Translations under genes and position numbers: made by a program
Shown: in pieces, positions 1 to 9,036 of the stretch
How the letters are laid out: every line of letters starts with the position of its first letter
Numbering within the stretch: position 1 is the stretch's first letter
The notes under the pieces: model-generated
What the model was told of the DNA's origin: nothing
The model's database searches: none
What the model saw: the letters and a program-made list of their open reading frames with translations, nothing else
NCBI RefSeq assembly: GCF_024580525.1
Contig: NZ_JANIKQ010000012.1
Location: 29,894-93,893, forward strand
DNA: 64,000 nucleotides
Reading direction: 5' to 3'
From: Neisseria dentiae
GTDB taxonomy: Bacteria; Pseudomonadota; Gammaproteobacteria; Burkholderiales; Neisseriaceae

Positions 1-836
1 CTGCAATAACGACCTTGGCTGCGTCGGAACCCCCTCCTGATTTGCGTCTGACGAGCCCGCTAACCTTCGATGATTCGGAAAGCGTGGCTGAAGGTGTTAT
101 AGGCAATACTGGCAACGGCGCAGGAGATGCAGTTTCGTCTGACACTTCTTCATTGCCGGGCAGCGGTGAGGAAGGGGAGAAATCTTCCGGCAGTAAACAG
201 CAGGGATTGGCTGTGCGTTTAAATCCGACCGTATTTGCCTCGGTCACCGCCCGTCTGCGCGGCAGTTTGGACTTTTTGCTTGGGCGCGGTACCGGTATTC
301 CGTGCGGTTTACTTACCCGTATCGTAACAACGTATCCTGGCGTTACCAAGTGTCAGGTGTTGGAAGATGTGTATTCGGCCAACGGTAAAGTATTGTTGGT
401 AGAAAAAGGAACGATTATTCACGGTGAACAACAGTCGGCCTTAACACAAGGGCAAGCTCGGGTATTTGCCGCATGGACTACCATTGAAACGCCCAACGGC
501 GTATCGGTCAAGATTGACAGTCTCGGCGCGGACCCATTGGGCGGCTCCGGCCATCCCGCCCGTGTAAACAATCACTTTTGGAAGCGCATCGGCGGTGCTG
601 TGATGATCAGTATGATTGATGACACCATTAATGCTTACGGTCGCCGCAGCCAAGGTTCTTCCAACGTTTCTTTTGATTCTACTACGGAATCGGCTCAGGA
701 TATTGCCACCGAAGTTTTGAAAAACACAATCAATATCCCGCCGACAGGGTATGTGAATCAAGGCGAACGCATTATGGTTTATATCGTTCGCGATGTGGAT
801 TTCAGCGGTGTTTACGAACTGGTCAATACCGACTAA
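1..836 (+). CDS. virB10: VirB10/TrbI-type secretion channel protein, C-terminal part (5' end outside window)
   Basis: VirB10 spans the cell envelope and forms the outer-membrane core of type IV secretion channels. Only the C-terminal 278 or so codons are present; the frame is open to the left edge. The visible part begins with a Ser/Pro/Gly-rich linker and then the TrbI-like beta-barrel domain, with RGTGIPCGLLTRI, a GTIIHGEQ segment, a DSLGADPLGGSG segment and an antenna-like stretch around RVNNHFWKRIGGAV. The end, RDVDFSGVYEL, is typical of the family. A terminator hairpin follows, then virB11, the usual gene order. The family assignment is strong; the exact system type is not determined because the upstream virB genes are missing. 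Confidence 0.9.
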   Translation, partial: AITTLAASEPPPDLRLTSPLTFDDSESVAEGVIGNTGNGAGDAVSSDTSSLPGSGEEGEKSSGSKQQGLAVRLNPTVFASVTARLRGSLDFLLGRGTGIPCGLLTRIVTTYPGVTKCQVLEDVYSANGKVLLVEKGTIIHGEQQSALTQGQARVFAAWTTIETPNGVSVKIDSLGADPLGGSGHPARVNNHFWKRIGGAVMISMIDDTINAYGRRSQGSSNVSFDSTTESAQDIATEVLKNTINIPPTGYVNQGERIMVYIVRDVDFSGVYELVNTD

Positions 837-842
837 CCCGAT

Positions 843-868
843 AACCGCCCCGATATGGGGCGGTTTTT
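843..868 (+). terminator. Hairpin after virB10
   Basis: A 9-bp stem (AACCGCCCC with GGGGCGGTT) and a short loop are followed by TTTATTTT. It sits between virB10 and virB11 and may act as a partial attenuator, because both genes belong to the same transfer operon. Confidence 0.6.
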
Positions 869-884
869 ATTTTGGTAGGACAAT

Positions 885-1982
885 ATGAGTGATTTTAGCA
901 ATGATATTACCGCCCGCAATCTCTTAGATAAACTGGGCATCACAGAAAAACTGAACCAACCGGGTATTACCGAAGTGCTGATTAACCGTAGCGGAGAAAT
1001 GTTTACTGAAAACAGCAGCGGTTTTACCCGCTATGAAAGCGATATTCTGACTTTGGATAATCTCAAGCAATTAGGCAATGTGCTTTGCGTGTTTAACGGA
1101 AAAGATTTGAATTATAAGCAGCCCATCCATTCCGTTACACTTCCCGACGGTGAACGTGGACACATCATGATGCCGCCTTCGTGTGAAGACGGAACAATGG
1201 TGTTTGCATTTCGCAAACCGTCAAGCAGCCGTTTCGGTCTGGACGACTACATCAATACCGGCCGTCTGAATGCGTTTAACGACGTATCCGCGCATGGCGT
1301 ACCTGATTGTCGTTCGGCTTCGGAAATTGAAATAGACAGCCGTTATGTGCGTGATGTCTGCGACAAAATGAAGCTGCCCTATGATGTAAAACTGGCCGAC
1401 TGGCAATACCAAATGCTCGAGTATAAGGCCAACGGCAACCTGACCGAATTTTTTCAAACAGCCATTGATAAAAAACTGAATATCTGCATGGTGGGCGGCA
1501 CGGGTTCCGGTAAAACTACATTTACCAAAGCTCTTGCCGACCTTATTCCGACCAATGAACGGTTGATTACTATTGAAGATACGCACGAATTAAGTCTCCC
1601 CAATCATCCCAACCATGCACACCTTTTTTATAAAGAACATATCTCGGCCAAAATGATTGTGGCCGCCTGTATGCGTTTGAAGCCCGACCGTATATTTCTG
1701 ACCGAGCTTCGCGGTGATGAAGCATGGGACTACTTATCCGCGCTTAATACAGGACACCCCGGCGGCCTAACATCTGTTCATGCCAACGATGCCCGCTCCG
1801 TTCACTATCGTATTGCACAATTGGCAATGGAATCTCCGGCAGGCCAAAATATGGATCACTCCTATATATTGAATACTGTTCGTGCCACTATCGATGTGAT
1901 TTGTTATTTTGAAAAAACACGCATGACCGAACTGTATTTCGATCCCGTGGAAAAGTTTTATGCCATGAGCGGCCGTCTGTAA
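885..1982 (+). CDS. virB11: VirB11 secretion ATPase
   Basis: VirB11 is the hexameric cytoplasmic traffic ATPase that powers pilus assembly and substrate transfer in type IV secretion. The 365-aa protein has the normal family length. Seen in the sequence: Walker A GGTGSGKTT near residues 204-212, an Asp box (TIEDTHEL), Walker B-like RIFLTELRGDEA near 268-279 and a His box TGHPGGLTSVHAND near 289-302. The start is an ATG after a GGTAGGA ribosome site. It lies between virB10 and ssb/virD4, as expected for a conjugation operon. No odd features. Confidence 0.95.
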   Translation: MSDFSNDITARNLLDKLGITEKLNQPGITEVLINRSGEMFTENSSGFTRYESDILTLDNLKQLGNVLCVFNGKDLNYKQPIHSVTLPDGERGHIMMPPSCEDGTMVFAFRKPSSSRFGLDDYINTGRLNAFNDVSAHGVPDCRSASEIEIDSRYVRDVCDKMKLPYDVKLADWQYQMLEYKANGNLTEFFQTAIDKKLNICMVGGTGSGKTTFTKALADLIPTNERLITIEDTHELSLPNHPNHAHLFYKEHISAKMIVAACMRLKPDRIFLTELRGDEAWDYLSALNTGHPGGLTSVHANDARSVHYRIAQLAMESPAGQNMDHSYILNTVRATIDVICYFEKTRMTELYFDPVEKFYAMSGRL

Positions 1983-2020
1983 CGGCCGTTTTCTTATATG
2001 GATTATTTGAAGGAGGCATC

Positions 2021-2416
2021 ATGCCGTATATCAACAAAATCGAAATTATGGGCAATTTGGGGGCCGACCCCGAAATCCGTTATATGCCCAACGGCACGGC
2101 CACGGTAAAAATCAACGTGGCCGTTACCGAAAAGTGGACGGACAAATCCACCGGCGAGATAAAGGAACACACGGAGTGGTTCCCTGTGTTGTTGTACAAC
2201 CATTATGCGGAGACCGTGTGTAAGTATATGAAGAAAGGCGACTGCATCTTGGTGTATGGCAAACTGCGCAGCCGCCCCTACACCGACAAAACCGGTGCGG
2301 CACGAACGGTTACCGAGGTTATCTGCAACGAAATGCTGATTATCCGTACCGCCGACTTTGCCAAACAAAGCGGGCCGGAACAAAGTGTGTCCGGCGGCAT
2401 TTACGGCATGATATAA
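2021..2416 (+). CDS. ssb: Single-stranded DNA-binding protein of the conjugative element
   Basis: This is an OB-fold protein of 131 aa that coats single-stranded DNA, here probably the transferred strand during conjugation. Typical SSB blocks are visible: NKIEIMGNLGADPEIRY, then TEWFPVLLYNHYAE, then GDCILVYGKLRSRPYTDKTG. A strong AGGAGG site precedes the ATG. The protein ends in GGIYGMI and lacks the acidic tip (DDDIPF type) that chromosomal SSBs use to recruit partner proteins. It may therefore not dock onto the host SSB-interacting proteins. It sits inside the transfer operon between virB11 and virD4. Confidence 0.9.
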   Translation: MPYINKIEIMGNLGADPEIRYMPNGTATVKINVAVTEKWTDKSTGEIKEHTEWFPVLLYNHYAETVCKYMKKGDCILVYGKLRSRPYTDKTGAARTVTEVICNEMLIIRTADFAKQSGPEQSVSGGIYGMI

Positions 2417-2454
2417 GGCCGTCCGAATAAACCGGCAAATTGAAAATTCCTTAA

Positions 2455-2479
2455 CCCGCCCTTGTGCGGGCATTTTTTT
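2455..2479 (+). terminator. Hairpin between ssb and virD4
   Basis: CCCGC and GCGGG arms are followed by CATTTTTTT. It is placed directly before the ribosome site of the coupling-protein gene. Confidence 0.55.
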
Positions 2480-2491
2480 CGGAGTGTGGAT

Positions 2492-4549
2492 ATGGATAAA
2501 CGCAAAATCGGCATCTCTCTTGCGGCCGCCGGCGTGGTTACCGTCCTGGCGGCTGCGGGCGGGATGTACATCGGCAGCATGATTTACAAAGCGTGGCTGG
2601 GGCTGAAAGCCGAACCTGCCATCGGAATGCTGTGGAAATACTGGCAGCACATCGACCAACTGCCGGAAAACATGATTTTCCCACTCAAAGCGGCGACGGT
2701 CGCTGCCGGTTTGGTGCCGCTGCTGGCATTGGTGATTGTGCTGGTGGCGGTGTTTGCCAAGCCCAAACGCGAGTTACACGGTTCGGCACGGTTTGCGACG
2801 CGCCGTGAGATTGAAAAAACCGGGATATTGGAAGAGAAATTCAGCCCTGACGAAGCCCCCGACCTGCTGATCGGCAAATACGGCTCGGATTATCTGCGTT
2901 GGAGCAGCAAAGAGTTTGTCTATCTTGCCGCGCCCACCCGTTCGGGCAAAGGTGTGGGCATTGTGATTCCCAACTGCCTGCATTACCGTGGCAGCATGGT
3001 GGTGTACGACCCGAAGATGGAAAACTTTCTGATTACCGCCGGTTTCCGTGCCAAACACGGGCAGGAAGTGTTTCTGTTTAACCCCGGCGGCCGCCTGCCG
3101 GAACACGAACGCAATCCCAACGCCCCCTTGGTCAGCCACCGTTGGAACCCGCTGACTTATGTGCGCCGCAACCCTGTTTACACCTATAAAGACGCGCAAG
3201 GCGTGGCGGCGATTCTGTATCCCGATCCGCCCAATCCAAACGGCAGCACAATGTTTTTTACCGAATCGTCCCGCAAACTTTTTTCAGGGCTGCTAATGTA
3301 CCTGATCGAAACCGAGGGCGAGCGCGATTTAAACCTGCCGGAAAACAAAACCACGCTGTCCAACCTGTTCCGCCTGGCTACCCCAAAGAACGGCAAAACA
3401 TTGGCTGAATGGATTAAAGAAGAGGTGGAATTGCGAAAACAGCAAGAGCATACGCGCCTGAGTGATAACTGCGTTACGTTGCTGACAGACTTTGCCAACG
3501 GAAATGCCAAGACCGGTGCGGATATTATTTCCACCATGACCGCGCCGTTGAGTATTTTCTTAGACCCGGTGGTGGAAGCGGCCACCAGCGGCGACGATTT
3601 CTATTTGGACGATGTACGCAAAAAACCGATGACTATATATGTGGGGGTGCTGCCTACCGAAACCACCGTGTTTGCCCGCCTAACCAATCTGTTTTTCAGC
3701 CTGCTTGCCAACGTCAACGTCTATCAGGGGCTGCCTGAACACAACCCCGGCATTCTGAAGTACCAATGCCTGATGCTGATGGACGAATTTACCGCCCTCG
3801 GCGTGGTGCCCGCCATCGAGCACGGTGTGGCGTATATGGCCGGTTACAACATGAGGTTGATGATTATCTTCCAAACGCCGTCGCAGGTAGAAAAGCTGTA
3901 TCAGAAAACCGGCATGCGGACGTTCTTTACCAATTTCGGCTGCCAAATCGTCTTTCCGCCACGGGAACAGGCCGATGCGGAAGAGTACAGCAAGCTGATA
4001 GGCTATGAAACGTTCAAGGCCAAATCCACATCGCGCTCCCGCGGCAAAAGCAGTAGCAGCAGCAACAGCATCAGCGACCAAAAACGCGCCGTCATGAACC
4101 CTGACGAGTTGAAAATGATGCCGAAAGAAGACTGCATTATCAGCCTCTCCAGCAGCCGCCCTATTTACGCGCAGAAAATCATCTACTGGCAGGACCCTGC
4201 TTTTAAAGAACGGGCGAACCTGCCGTTACCGTATGTGCCGGTCTTGGATGTCCGCACGCGTAAAAGTGCCGAAAGCAGCGAACCCAAAGCAGCCTACGTT
4301 TCTCCCGAAGACATGGCCTCTTTCCGCTGGCAGGAAGCCGCCAACGCCGACGAACTCGCCCATGCGCTGCTGCGTGCGCTGGTGCCGCCGGGAAGTTCGC
4401 CGGACTTCGTTGCCGAACTGGTGCCGGTGGTGGCGAAAAACTGGGGGGAAGGCAGTCTGCCGGTTATCGCGAAGATATTGAAAGAAACTTCCGATATCGA
4501 TGTGGCTGAGGAGGCTGAGGCGGATGATAAAGAGGAAAAAGCCGCTTAA
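2492..4549 (+). CDS. virD4: VirD4/TraG-type conjugation coupling protein
   Basis: The coupling protein is a membrane-bound hexameric ATPase that hands the relaxase-DNA complex and protein substrates to the secretion channel. The chosen ATG (MDKRKIGISL) follows a GGAGTGTGGA ribosome site and gives 685 aa. Two N-terminal membrane segments are visible (about residues 5-30 and 65-90). Walker A is APTRSGKGVG near residue 147 and Walker B is CLMLMDEF near 425. A serine-rich linker (SRGKSSSSSNS) lies near 520. The tail is acidic (EEAEADDKEEKAA), as in many VirD4 proteins that bind relaxosome components. Confidence 0.95.
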   Translation: MDKRKIGISLAAAGVVTVLAAAGGMYIGSMIYKAWLGLKAEPAIGMLWKYWQHIDQLPENMIFPLKAATVAAGLVPLLALVIVLVAVFAKPKRELHGSARFATRREIEKTGILEEKFSPDEAPDLLIGKYGSDYLRWSSKEFVYLAAPTRSGKGVGIVIPNCLHYRGSMVVYDPKMENFLITAGFRAKHGQEVFLFNPGGRLPEHERNPNAPLVSHRWNPLTYVRRNPVYTYKDAQGVAAILYPDPPNPNGSTMFFTESSRKLFSGLLMYLIETEGERDLNLPENKTTLSNLFRLATPKNGKTLAEWIKEEVELRKQQEHTRLSDNCVTLLTDFANGNAKTGADIISTMTAPLSIFLDPVVEAATSGDDFYLDDVRKKPMTIYVGVLPTETTVFARLTNLFFSLLANVNVYQGLPEHNPGILKYQCLMLMDEFTALGVVPAIEHGVAYMAGYNMRLMIIFQTPSQVEKLYQKTGMRTFFTNFGCQIVFPPREQADAEEYSKLIGYETFKAKSTSRSRGKSSSSSNSISDQKRAVMNPDELKMMPKEDCIISLSSSRPIYAQKIIYWQDPAFKERANLPLPYVPVLDVRTRKSAESSEPKAAYVSPEDMASFRWQEAANADELAHALLRALVPPGSSPDFVAELVPVVAKNWGEGSLPVIAKILKETSDIDVAEEAEADDKEEKAA

Positions 4550-4635
4550 CTGCGGAAGCATTTCAGACGGCCTTTGCTCTGCAAAGGCTATTTTTATACT
4601 TAAAATCAACTTTTTATTTAAAAGGAATAAACAAT

Positions 4636-4827
4636 ATGGAATCAGTTCTGATGAAGAAATACGGGCATATTGCTACCGACACAATGTCCGTTGTTGTAAC
4701 GCTTACTCCTGAACAGCAGGCGGCAATTTTGTTTGCATCCGACTACGGCCTTCGGCAAGTAGATTCACAAACAATCGCCATTCTTGATTCGGTAATGGAC
4801 AAATTAAAAGACTATATTCATCCCTAA
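4636..4827 (+). CDS. Small hypothetical protein
   Basis: This is a 63-aa ORF with a good ribosome site (AAAGGAA, 9 bases before ATG). It has no recognised domain, no membrane segment and no cysteines. The middle, LTPEQQAAILFASDYGLRQ, looks like a short helical protein. It is expressed in the same direction as the transfer genes and is bounded downstream by an inverted uptake-sequence pair. Confidence 0.55.
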   Translation: MESVLMKKYGHIATDTMSVVVTLTPEQQAAILFASDYGLRQVDSQTIAILDSVMDKLKDYIHP

Positions 4828-4831
4828 TTTA

Positions 4832-4861
4832 AGGCCGTCTGAAAATGTTTTCAGACGGCCT
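4832..4861 (+). terminator. Inverted DUS terminator
   Basis: A perfect 14-bp inverted pair of AGGCCGTCTGAAAA with a 2-base loop is followed by CTTCTTTT. Paired uptake sequences acting as terminators are well known in Neisseria. Confidence 0.8.
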
Positions 4862-4879
4862 CTTCTTTTGGAGTAAACC

Positions 4880-7681
4880 ATGAGTGATTACGACGAAATC
4901 CGCAACGCTTTAAGCTATATCGATTCCCATGACCGCGACACATGGATACAGGTCGGTACCGCCCTGAAAGACGAAATGGGCGACGAAGGTTTCAACCTTT
5001 GGGACAACTGGTCTCAAAGTGCCGACAACTACAATGCCCGCGATGCCAAAACCGCGTGGAAGTCGTTCAAGCCCGGCCGCGTCCATATCTCCACGTTGTT
5101 TTATCATGCGCGCCGAAACGGTTATACGCCGGCCAAGCCCTACACACCGCCGACACCCGAACAGCGGGCGGCCCGGGCTGCCGAACTGGATGCGCGGCGG
5201 CGGGAAGAAGAGCAGGCACAAGCCGAAGCACAGGCCAAAGCGAAAGAAACGGCACGGGGGATTTGGAACCGCTCCGCCCCCGCCCGCACAGACCATCCCT
5301 ACCTGGCTGCCAAAGGCATCACCTCGGCGGCGGCTGTTGCCGGATTGCGGCAGAACAGTTATCGCGGCGACGACAATTTGGTGGTGCCGCTGTATTACGG
5401 CGGCGAAATCATCAATGTGCAGTCCATCAATCAGGACGGGCATAAGCGTTTCCTGTCCGGCGGGCAGGTTAAAGGCGGTTACGCCGTGGTAGGCAACGCC
5501 GAGCAGCTTTCAGACGGCCTGGTGATTGCAGAGGGCTACGCTACCGCCGCGAGTATCCATCAGGCGACGGGCAAGCCCGTGATTGTGGCGTTTAACGCCG
5601 GCAATATGGTTACGGTGTCGGAGCGGTTGGCCAAAAACCTGCCCGCCGATGTGCCGGTAATGCTGGCGGTGGATAACGACGCATCGCAAACCGGCATTCA
5701 AAAGGCGCGGCAGGCGGCGGCATTTTTTGGTGGCCGCGCCGTGGCGGTACAGCCCGAATTCACGATGACGCAGATTCAGGCTTATCAGAAAACCAACGGC
5801 CTGAACCTGCCCAGCGACTTCAACGACCTGCATCAACTGGCCGGCATCGATGCCGTGCGCGAACGCATCGAATCGGCATTCAGACGGCCGCAGCCGGCTC
5901 CCGAAGCAGAAACGGAAATCAAACCCGCGCCGGTGCAACCCGCGCACGAAGAAACAGATTGGGCGGCGGTGGCGGCCGAAGAAGCCCGTCTGTCGGGTTA
6001 CACCGCCCCGCCCGCAGCCGAGCCGCCGCCCCAAGCCGCCGAAATTCCAGCAGCCCCTTTACAGGAACAGGAGCCTGAAATGCTTACCGAAAACCATACC
6101 GCCCCCGCTCAGGTGCAACCCGATGCCGAACCGGCAAACACTATCGAATACGCGGCCGTGCGCCGCACACGGGAACCCGAACCGTATCAGAGCGTTGACC
6201 CCGGTCATGTCTTCGGCCACGGGCGGGAACACGGCGGCGGAGACAGCCCCGCAGCCGATGACGGCAAAGCGGCCGCAGCACAGCCGGATAATATTCCCGA
6301 ACCCGCCGCCGCGCCGGAAACCGGGCAGCCCGATTGGGCCGCGGCGGCCGGCCACAAAAAGCCCGTTACCGACCTGAACTACCGCATACCGCCCGACAGC
6401 ATCAAGAGCCGTTACGTTGTGGCCGATGGCAAATACCTTTCCGCCGCCAACCACACTACCGTGCTGTTTACCGACAGCGGCAAAAAAATCAGCACCGCCA
6501 AAACCGACGCGCAGACCCTCAACGATATGCTGGAAGTGGCCAAAGAAAAAGGCTGGGACAGCATCAAACTTTCCGGCAGCAAAGAATTCAAGGCCATGAT
6601 GTATGTGGCCGCCGAAAGCCAGGGCATCCGCACCAGCGGCTACCGGCCGACACCGGAAGATTTGGCGTTGCTGCAACGGCTGCGGCAGGAGCGGTCGTTA
6701 AACGGCATCGAGCCGCAACCCGGGCGCGCCCCTGCCGTTACCCCCGAAGCCGAAAAAGTACCGCCCGCGCCCTACCCTGGCGACAAACGGCAAAGGCCGT
6801 CTGAAACCCGCGCCCAAACCGCCGCCGCTGCCGAACCCGGGGAACGTATCGTCAGCGTGGGCAATGCCCCGTATCAGCACAACCCCAAAAACCAGCCCAG
6901 CCCGTTCATCGTTTTGGAAAAAGACGGCAAGGAGCGCACCGTTTGGGGCGTGGACTTACCCGACGCGATGGAGCGCAGCGGCGCGGAAATCGGCGACCGT
7001 ATCTACCTGCATTCGCTGGGCAAACAGCCGGTGGAAATCGATGTGCCTGTGCGCGACGAAGCGGGCAACTTTACCGGCATGGAGAAAAAAGAAGTCCACC
7101 GCAATCTCTTCAAGATGGAAATTGTGTCGGACCGGCAAAAAGAGCAGCGGCAGGAGCAGGAAACGGTTGCCGTCCAACCCGATACGGTGGCCTTATCCAA
7201 AGCCGATAGGCTGATGGCACAAAGTTCCACACCGTCGGACGCAGCCATCAACACTTCCCACGTTGCCGATACCCAACAAGGCGTACCGTTGCAGGGTATC
7301 GGGCAAGGGGAAGTTCCTTCGGAAGTGGCGGTGGCTGCCGGGCGTATGAAGGCGGCGGCGCTGGAAACCGGCTTTATTGCCGCAAAAGGCGCGTATATGA
7401 ACAAAGCCGCCAAGCTCTCCAAGGCCAACAAACAGCTTTTGGCCTTTCACGAGCGCAACGTGCTGGACACCATACGCGATCTGAAAGGCGATGCCCGGAC
7501 GCTGGCCCTGACCAACTACTACGAACATACTGCCAAGCAGATGTCGGGACGCAACCTGCATCTGCCCAAACCGATTCAGATACCGGCGCAGGCCCACGAA
7601 CAGCCGCAGGCACCACAGTTACAGCATGGGCAACAGCGGCAGGAGCGGCAACGGCAGCCTGAAGTGGAAATAGACCGTTAA
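4880..7681 (+). CDS. Large primase-like polyvalent protein (PriCT_2, toprim, LPD7)
   Basis: A 933-aa multidomain protein probably supports complementary-strand synthesis in the recipient. The N-terminal 80 residues match a PriCT_2 primase-associated domain (YDEIRNALSYID...DTWIQVGTALK). Toprim motifs follow at about residues 213-270 (VIAEGYATAAS and AVDNDASQTG). A long Pro/Ala/Glu-rich linker leads to an LPD7-type domain at about 495-605, and then a short beta-rich region at about 680-760 (ERTVWGVDLPDAM). The protein ends EVEIDR, a terminus resembling those of the relaxase and other element proteins. Related primases of conjugative plasmids (Sog of ColIb-P9) are known to be transferred to the recipient. 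The downstream gene is 57 bases away. Confidence 0.8.
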   Translation: MSDYDEIRNALSYIDSHDRDTWIQVGTALKDEMGDEGFNLWDNWSQSADNYNARDAKTAWKSFKPGRVHISTLFYHARRNGYTPAKPYTPPTPEQRAARAAELDARRREEEQAQAEAQAKAKETARGIWNRSAPARTDHPYLAAKGITSAAAVAGLRQNSYRGDDNLVVPLYYGGEIINVQSINQDGHKRFLSGGQVKGGYAVVGNAEQLSDGLVIAEGYATAASIHQATGKPVIVAFNAGNMVTVSERLAKNLPADVPVMLAVDNDASQTGIQKARQAAAFFGGRAVAVQPEFTMTQIQAYQKTNGLNLPSDFNDLHQLAGIDAVRERIESAFRRPQPAPEAETEIKPAPVQPAHEETDWAAVAAEEARLSGYTAPPAAEPPPQAAEIPAAPLQEQEPEMLTENHTAPAQVQPDAEPANTIEYAAVRRTREPEPYQSVDPGHVFGHGREHGGGDSPAADDGKAAAAQPDNIPEPAAAPETGQPDWAAAAGHKKPVTDLNYRIPPDSIKSRYVVADGKYLSAANHTTVLFTDSGKKISTAKTDAQTLNDMLEVAKEKGWDSIKLSGSKEFKAMMYVAAESQGIRTSGYRPTPEDLALLQRLRQERSLNGIEPQPGRAPAVTPEAEKVPPAPYPGDKRQRPSETRAQTAAAAEPGERIVSVGNAPYQHNPKNQPSPFIVLEKDGKERTVWGVDLPDAMERSGAEIGDRIYLHSLGKQPVEIDVPVRDEAGNFTGMEKKEVHRNLFKMEIVSDRQKEQRQEQETVAVQPDTVALSKADRLMAQSSTPSDAAINTSHVADTQQGVPLQGIGQGEVPSEVAVAAGRMKAAALETGFIAAKGAYMNKAAKLSKANKQLLAFHERNVLDTIRDLKGDARTLALTNYYEHTAKQMSGRNLHLPKPIQIPAQAHEQPQAPQLQHGQQRQERQRQPEVEIDR

Positions 7682-7689
7682 CCAACCAA

Positions 7690-7722
7690 ACAGCCCGGAA
7701 CCCGAATGTTCCGGGCTGTTTT
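7690..7722 (+). terminator. Terminator after the primase-like gene
   Basis: A stem of about 11 bp (ACAGCCCGGAA with TTCCGGGCTGT) is followed by a short T run. Confidence 0.7.
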
Positions 7723-7738
7723 CGTTCGGGAGTGAGGA

Positions 7739-8977
7739 ATGGAAGAAGACAAAAGCACCGGCAGGCCCGGCAGCAGGCGGATGGAAGTTTTGCAGCAGTC
7801 TTTGGCCAAAAAGCAGGCTGCGTTCGACCAAAGCCTGCAAGCACATATCGACGATGTACGCTCGGCCAACGGACAGCCGCTTAACGACAAACGCACCGGC
7901 AGGCAGACACTCGACCGCTGGGAGCAGCAGAACGACAGCCTGCGGACCAGGCAGGAAGATATTCAGAAAACGCAACGTGCCATTGAGCGCGAGCAGCATA
8001 AAATCGACCGTGTCGCCCGTACCCCGATTCCCGAGTTTCTGAAGCCCATGCTGGAATCGGGCGAAATCAGCCAATGGCGCAAATACCCGAACCGTTTTTT
8101 TGTGAAGGGTGTGGATAAAGCCCGCATCATCTGGTTTGAAGACAATCAGGAATTCGGTTACAGCCATATACAGGGAATGCCGCCCGAGCAGCGGCCTTTG
8201 TTCAAGGCGGCCTACGACAAAATCCGTGCCATGCACAGCCGGATACGCGGGAGTTCCCCCGAACCCGCAGTTGCCGTAACAGAAGAAAGAAACACGGTAC
8301 CGGGCACCGGTATTTCCGCCGGAGCGTCTGCACCGTCTGAGAATCCCCCTGCACCAACTGCCGAGAATTCCGACTTTCCGCCCGGTACGGTACTCCGGCA
8401 TCAAAACCAGCATATCCGTGATGTTTATTTGGTTGTCGGTAAGGAAAAAAATGGCGGCCGGTATTTGTTACTGGGCGACGAACCCGTCAGTACACCCGTA
8501 CTCAGGGAAAGTACCGCCGGAGAATTGGAACCGGCCGGACACCGTGCTTTTCAGACAAGCCTTGTTTATGAGAATGCCGATGCAGACAAAGCCTACCGGC
8601 TGTTTGAAAAGAATGCGTCCCGATACGAATCCCGTTACGAACTGATTTCCAAACCGGCTTTCTTCACCGCTTTCGGACAAACACAACCGGAAGTAGCGAC
8701 ACCACCAGCCGGGCAACCGCCCTGCGAACAATCCCTGCAAGAACGTTTGCAGTTAGCACAAGAGCGTTATACGGAGCAGACCCTTACCCTGCCGCCGCCG
8801 CAACAGGAACGCCGCCGTCTGCTGGAATCACAAATGGAAACCCTGATTAAAGGGCTGCCCGAGCAGACGCAGATGCAGGCGCGTATCAATTTTTATACCA
8901 GCCAGGTTGAAGAAAGATTACGGCAGGTTCAGAAGCCCGAACCGCCCGGACAAAGCGAAATTTCTTTTGATCGCTGA
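7739..8977 (+). CDS. Polyvalent-type hypothetical protein with shared C-terminal tail
   Basis: The 412-aa protein has no catalytic motif I can name. Residues 1-90 are charged and helical (coiled coil likely). About 220-300 form a beta-rich domain around FPPGTVLRHQNQHIRDVYLV. The C-terminal 60 residues (GLPEQTQMQARINFYTS ... SEISFDR) are clearly related to the tails of the next gene product and of the zeta toxin. It lies between the primase-like gene and the mobilization genes and is co-directional with them. I infer a cargo or accessory protein of conjugation; a KfrB-like or LPD-type domain is possible but not proven. Confidence 0.6.
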   Translation: MEEDKSTGRPGSRRMEVLQQSLAKKQAAFDQSLQAHIDDVRSANGQPLNDKRTGRQTLDRWEQQNDSLRTRQEDIQKTQRAIEREQHKIDRVARTPIPEFLKPMLESGEISQWRKYPNRFFVKGVDKARIIWFEDNQEFGYSHIQGMPPEQRPLFKAAYDKIRAMHSRIRGSSPEPAVAVTEERNTVPGTGISAGASAPSENPPAPTAENSDFPPGTVLRHQNQHIRDVYLVVGKEKNGGRYLLLGDEPVSTPVLRESTAGELEPAGHRAFQTSLVYENADADKAYRLFEKNASRYESRYELISKPAFFTAFGQTQPEVATPPAGQPPCEQSLQERLQLAQERYTEQTLTLPPPQQERRRLLESQMETLIKGLPEQTQMQARINFYTSQVEERLRQVQKPEPPGQSEISFDR

Positions 8978-8994
8978 TTTTTCTTGCACCGTTG

Positions 8995-9018
8995 GGCCGT
9001 CTGAAATTTCAGACGGCC
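8995..9018 (+). terminator. Inverted DUS terminator
   Basis: A 24-base perfect palindrome made of two uptake sequences meeting tail to tail, followed by TTCCTTTTT. Confidence 0.7.
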
Positions 9019-9036
9019 TTCCTTTTTCGGAGCGCC

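Noticed and set aside
5850..6676. Alternative-frame ORFs within the primase-like gene (both strands)
   Set aside because: The Pro/Ala-rich linker of the real gene opens the other frames; none has start signals or a plausible product.
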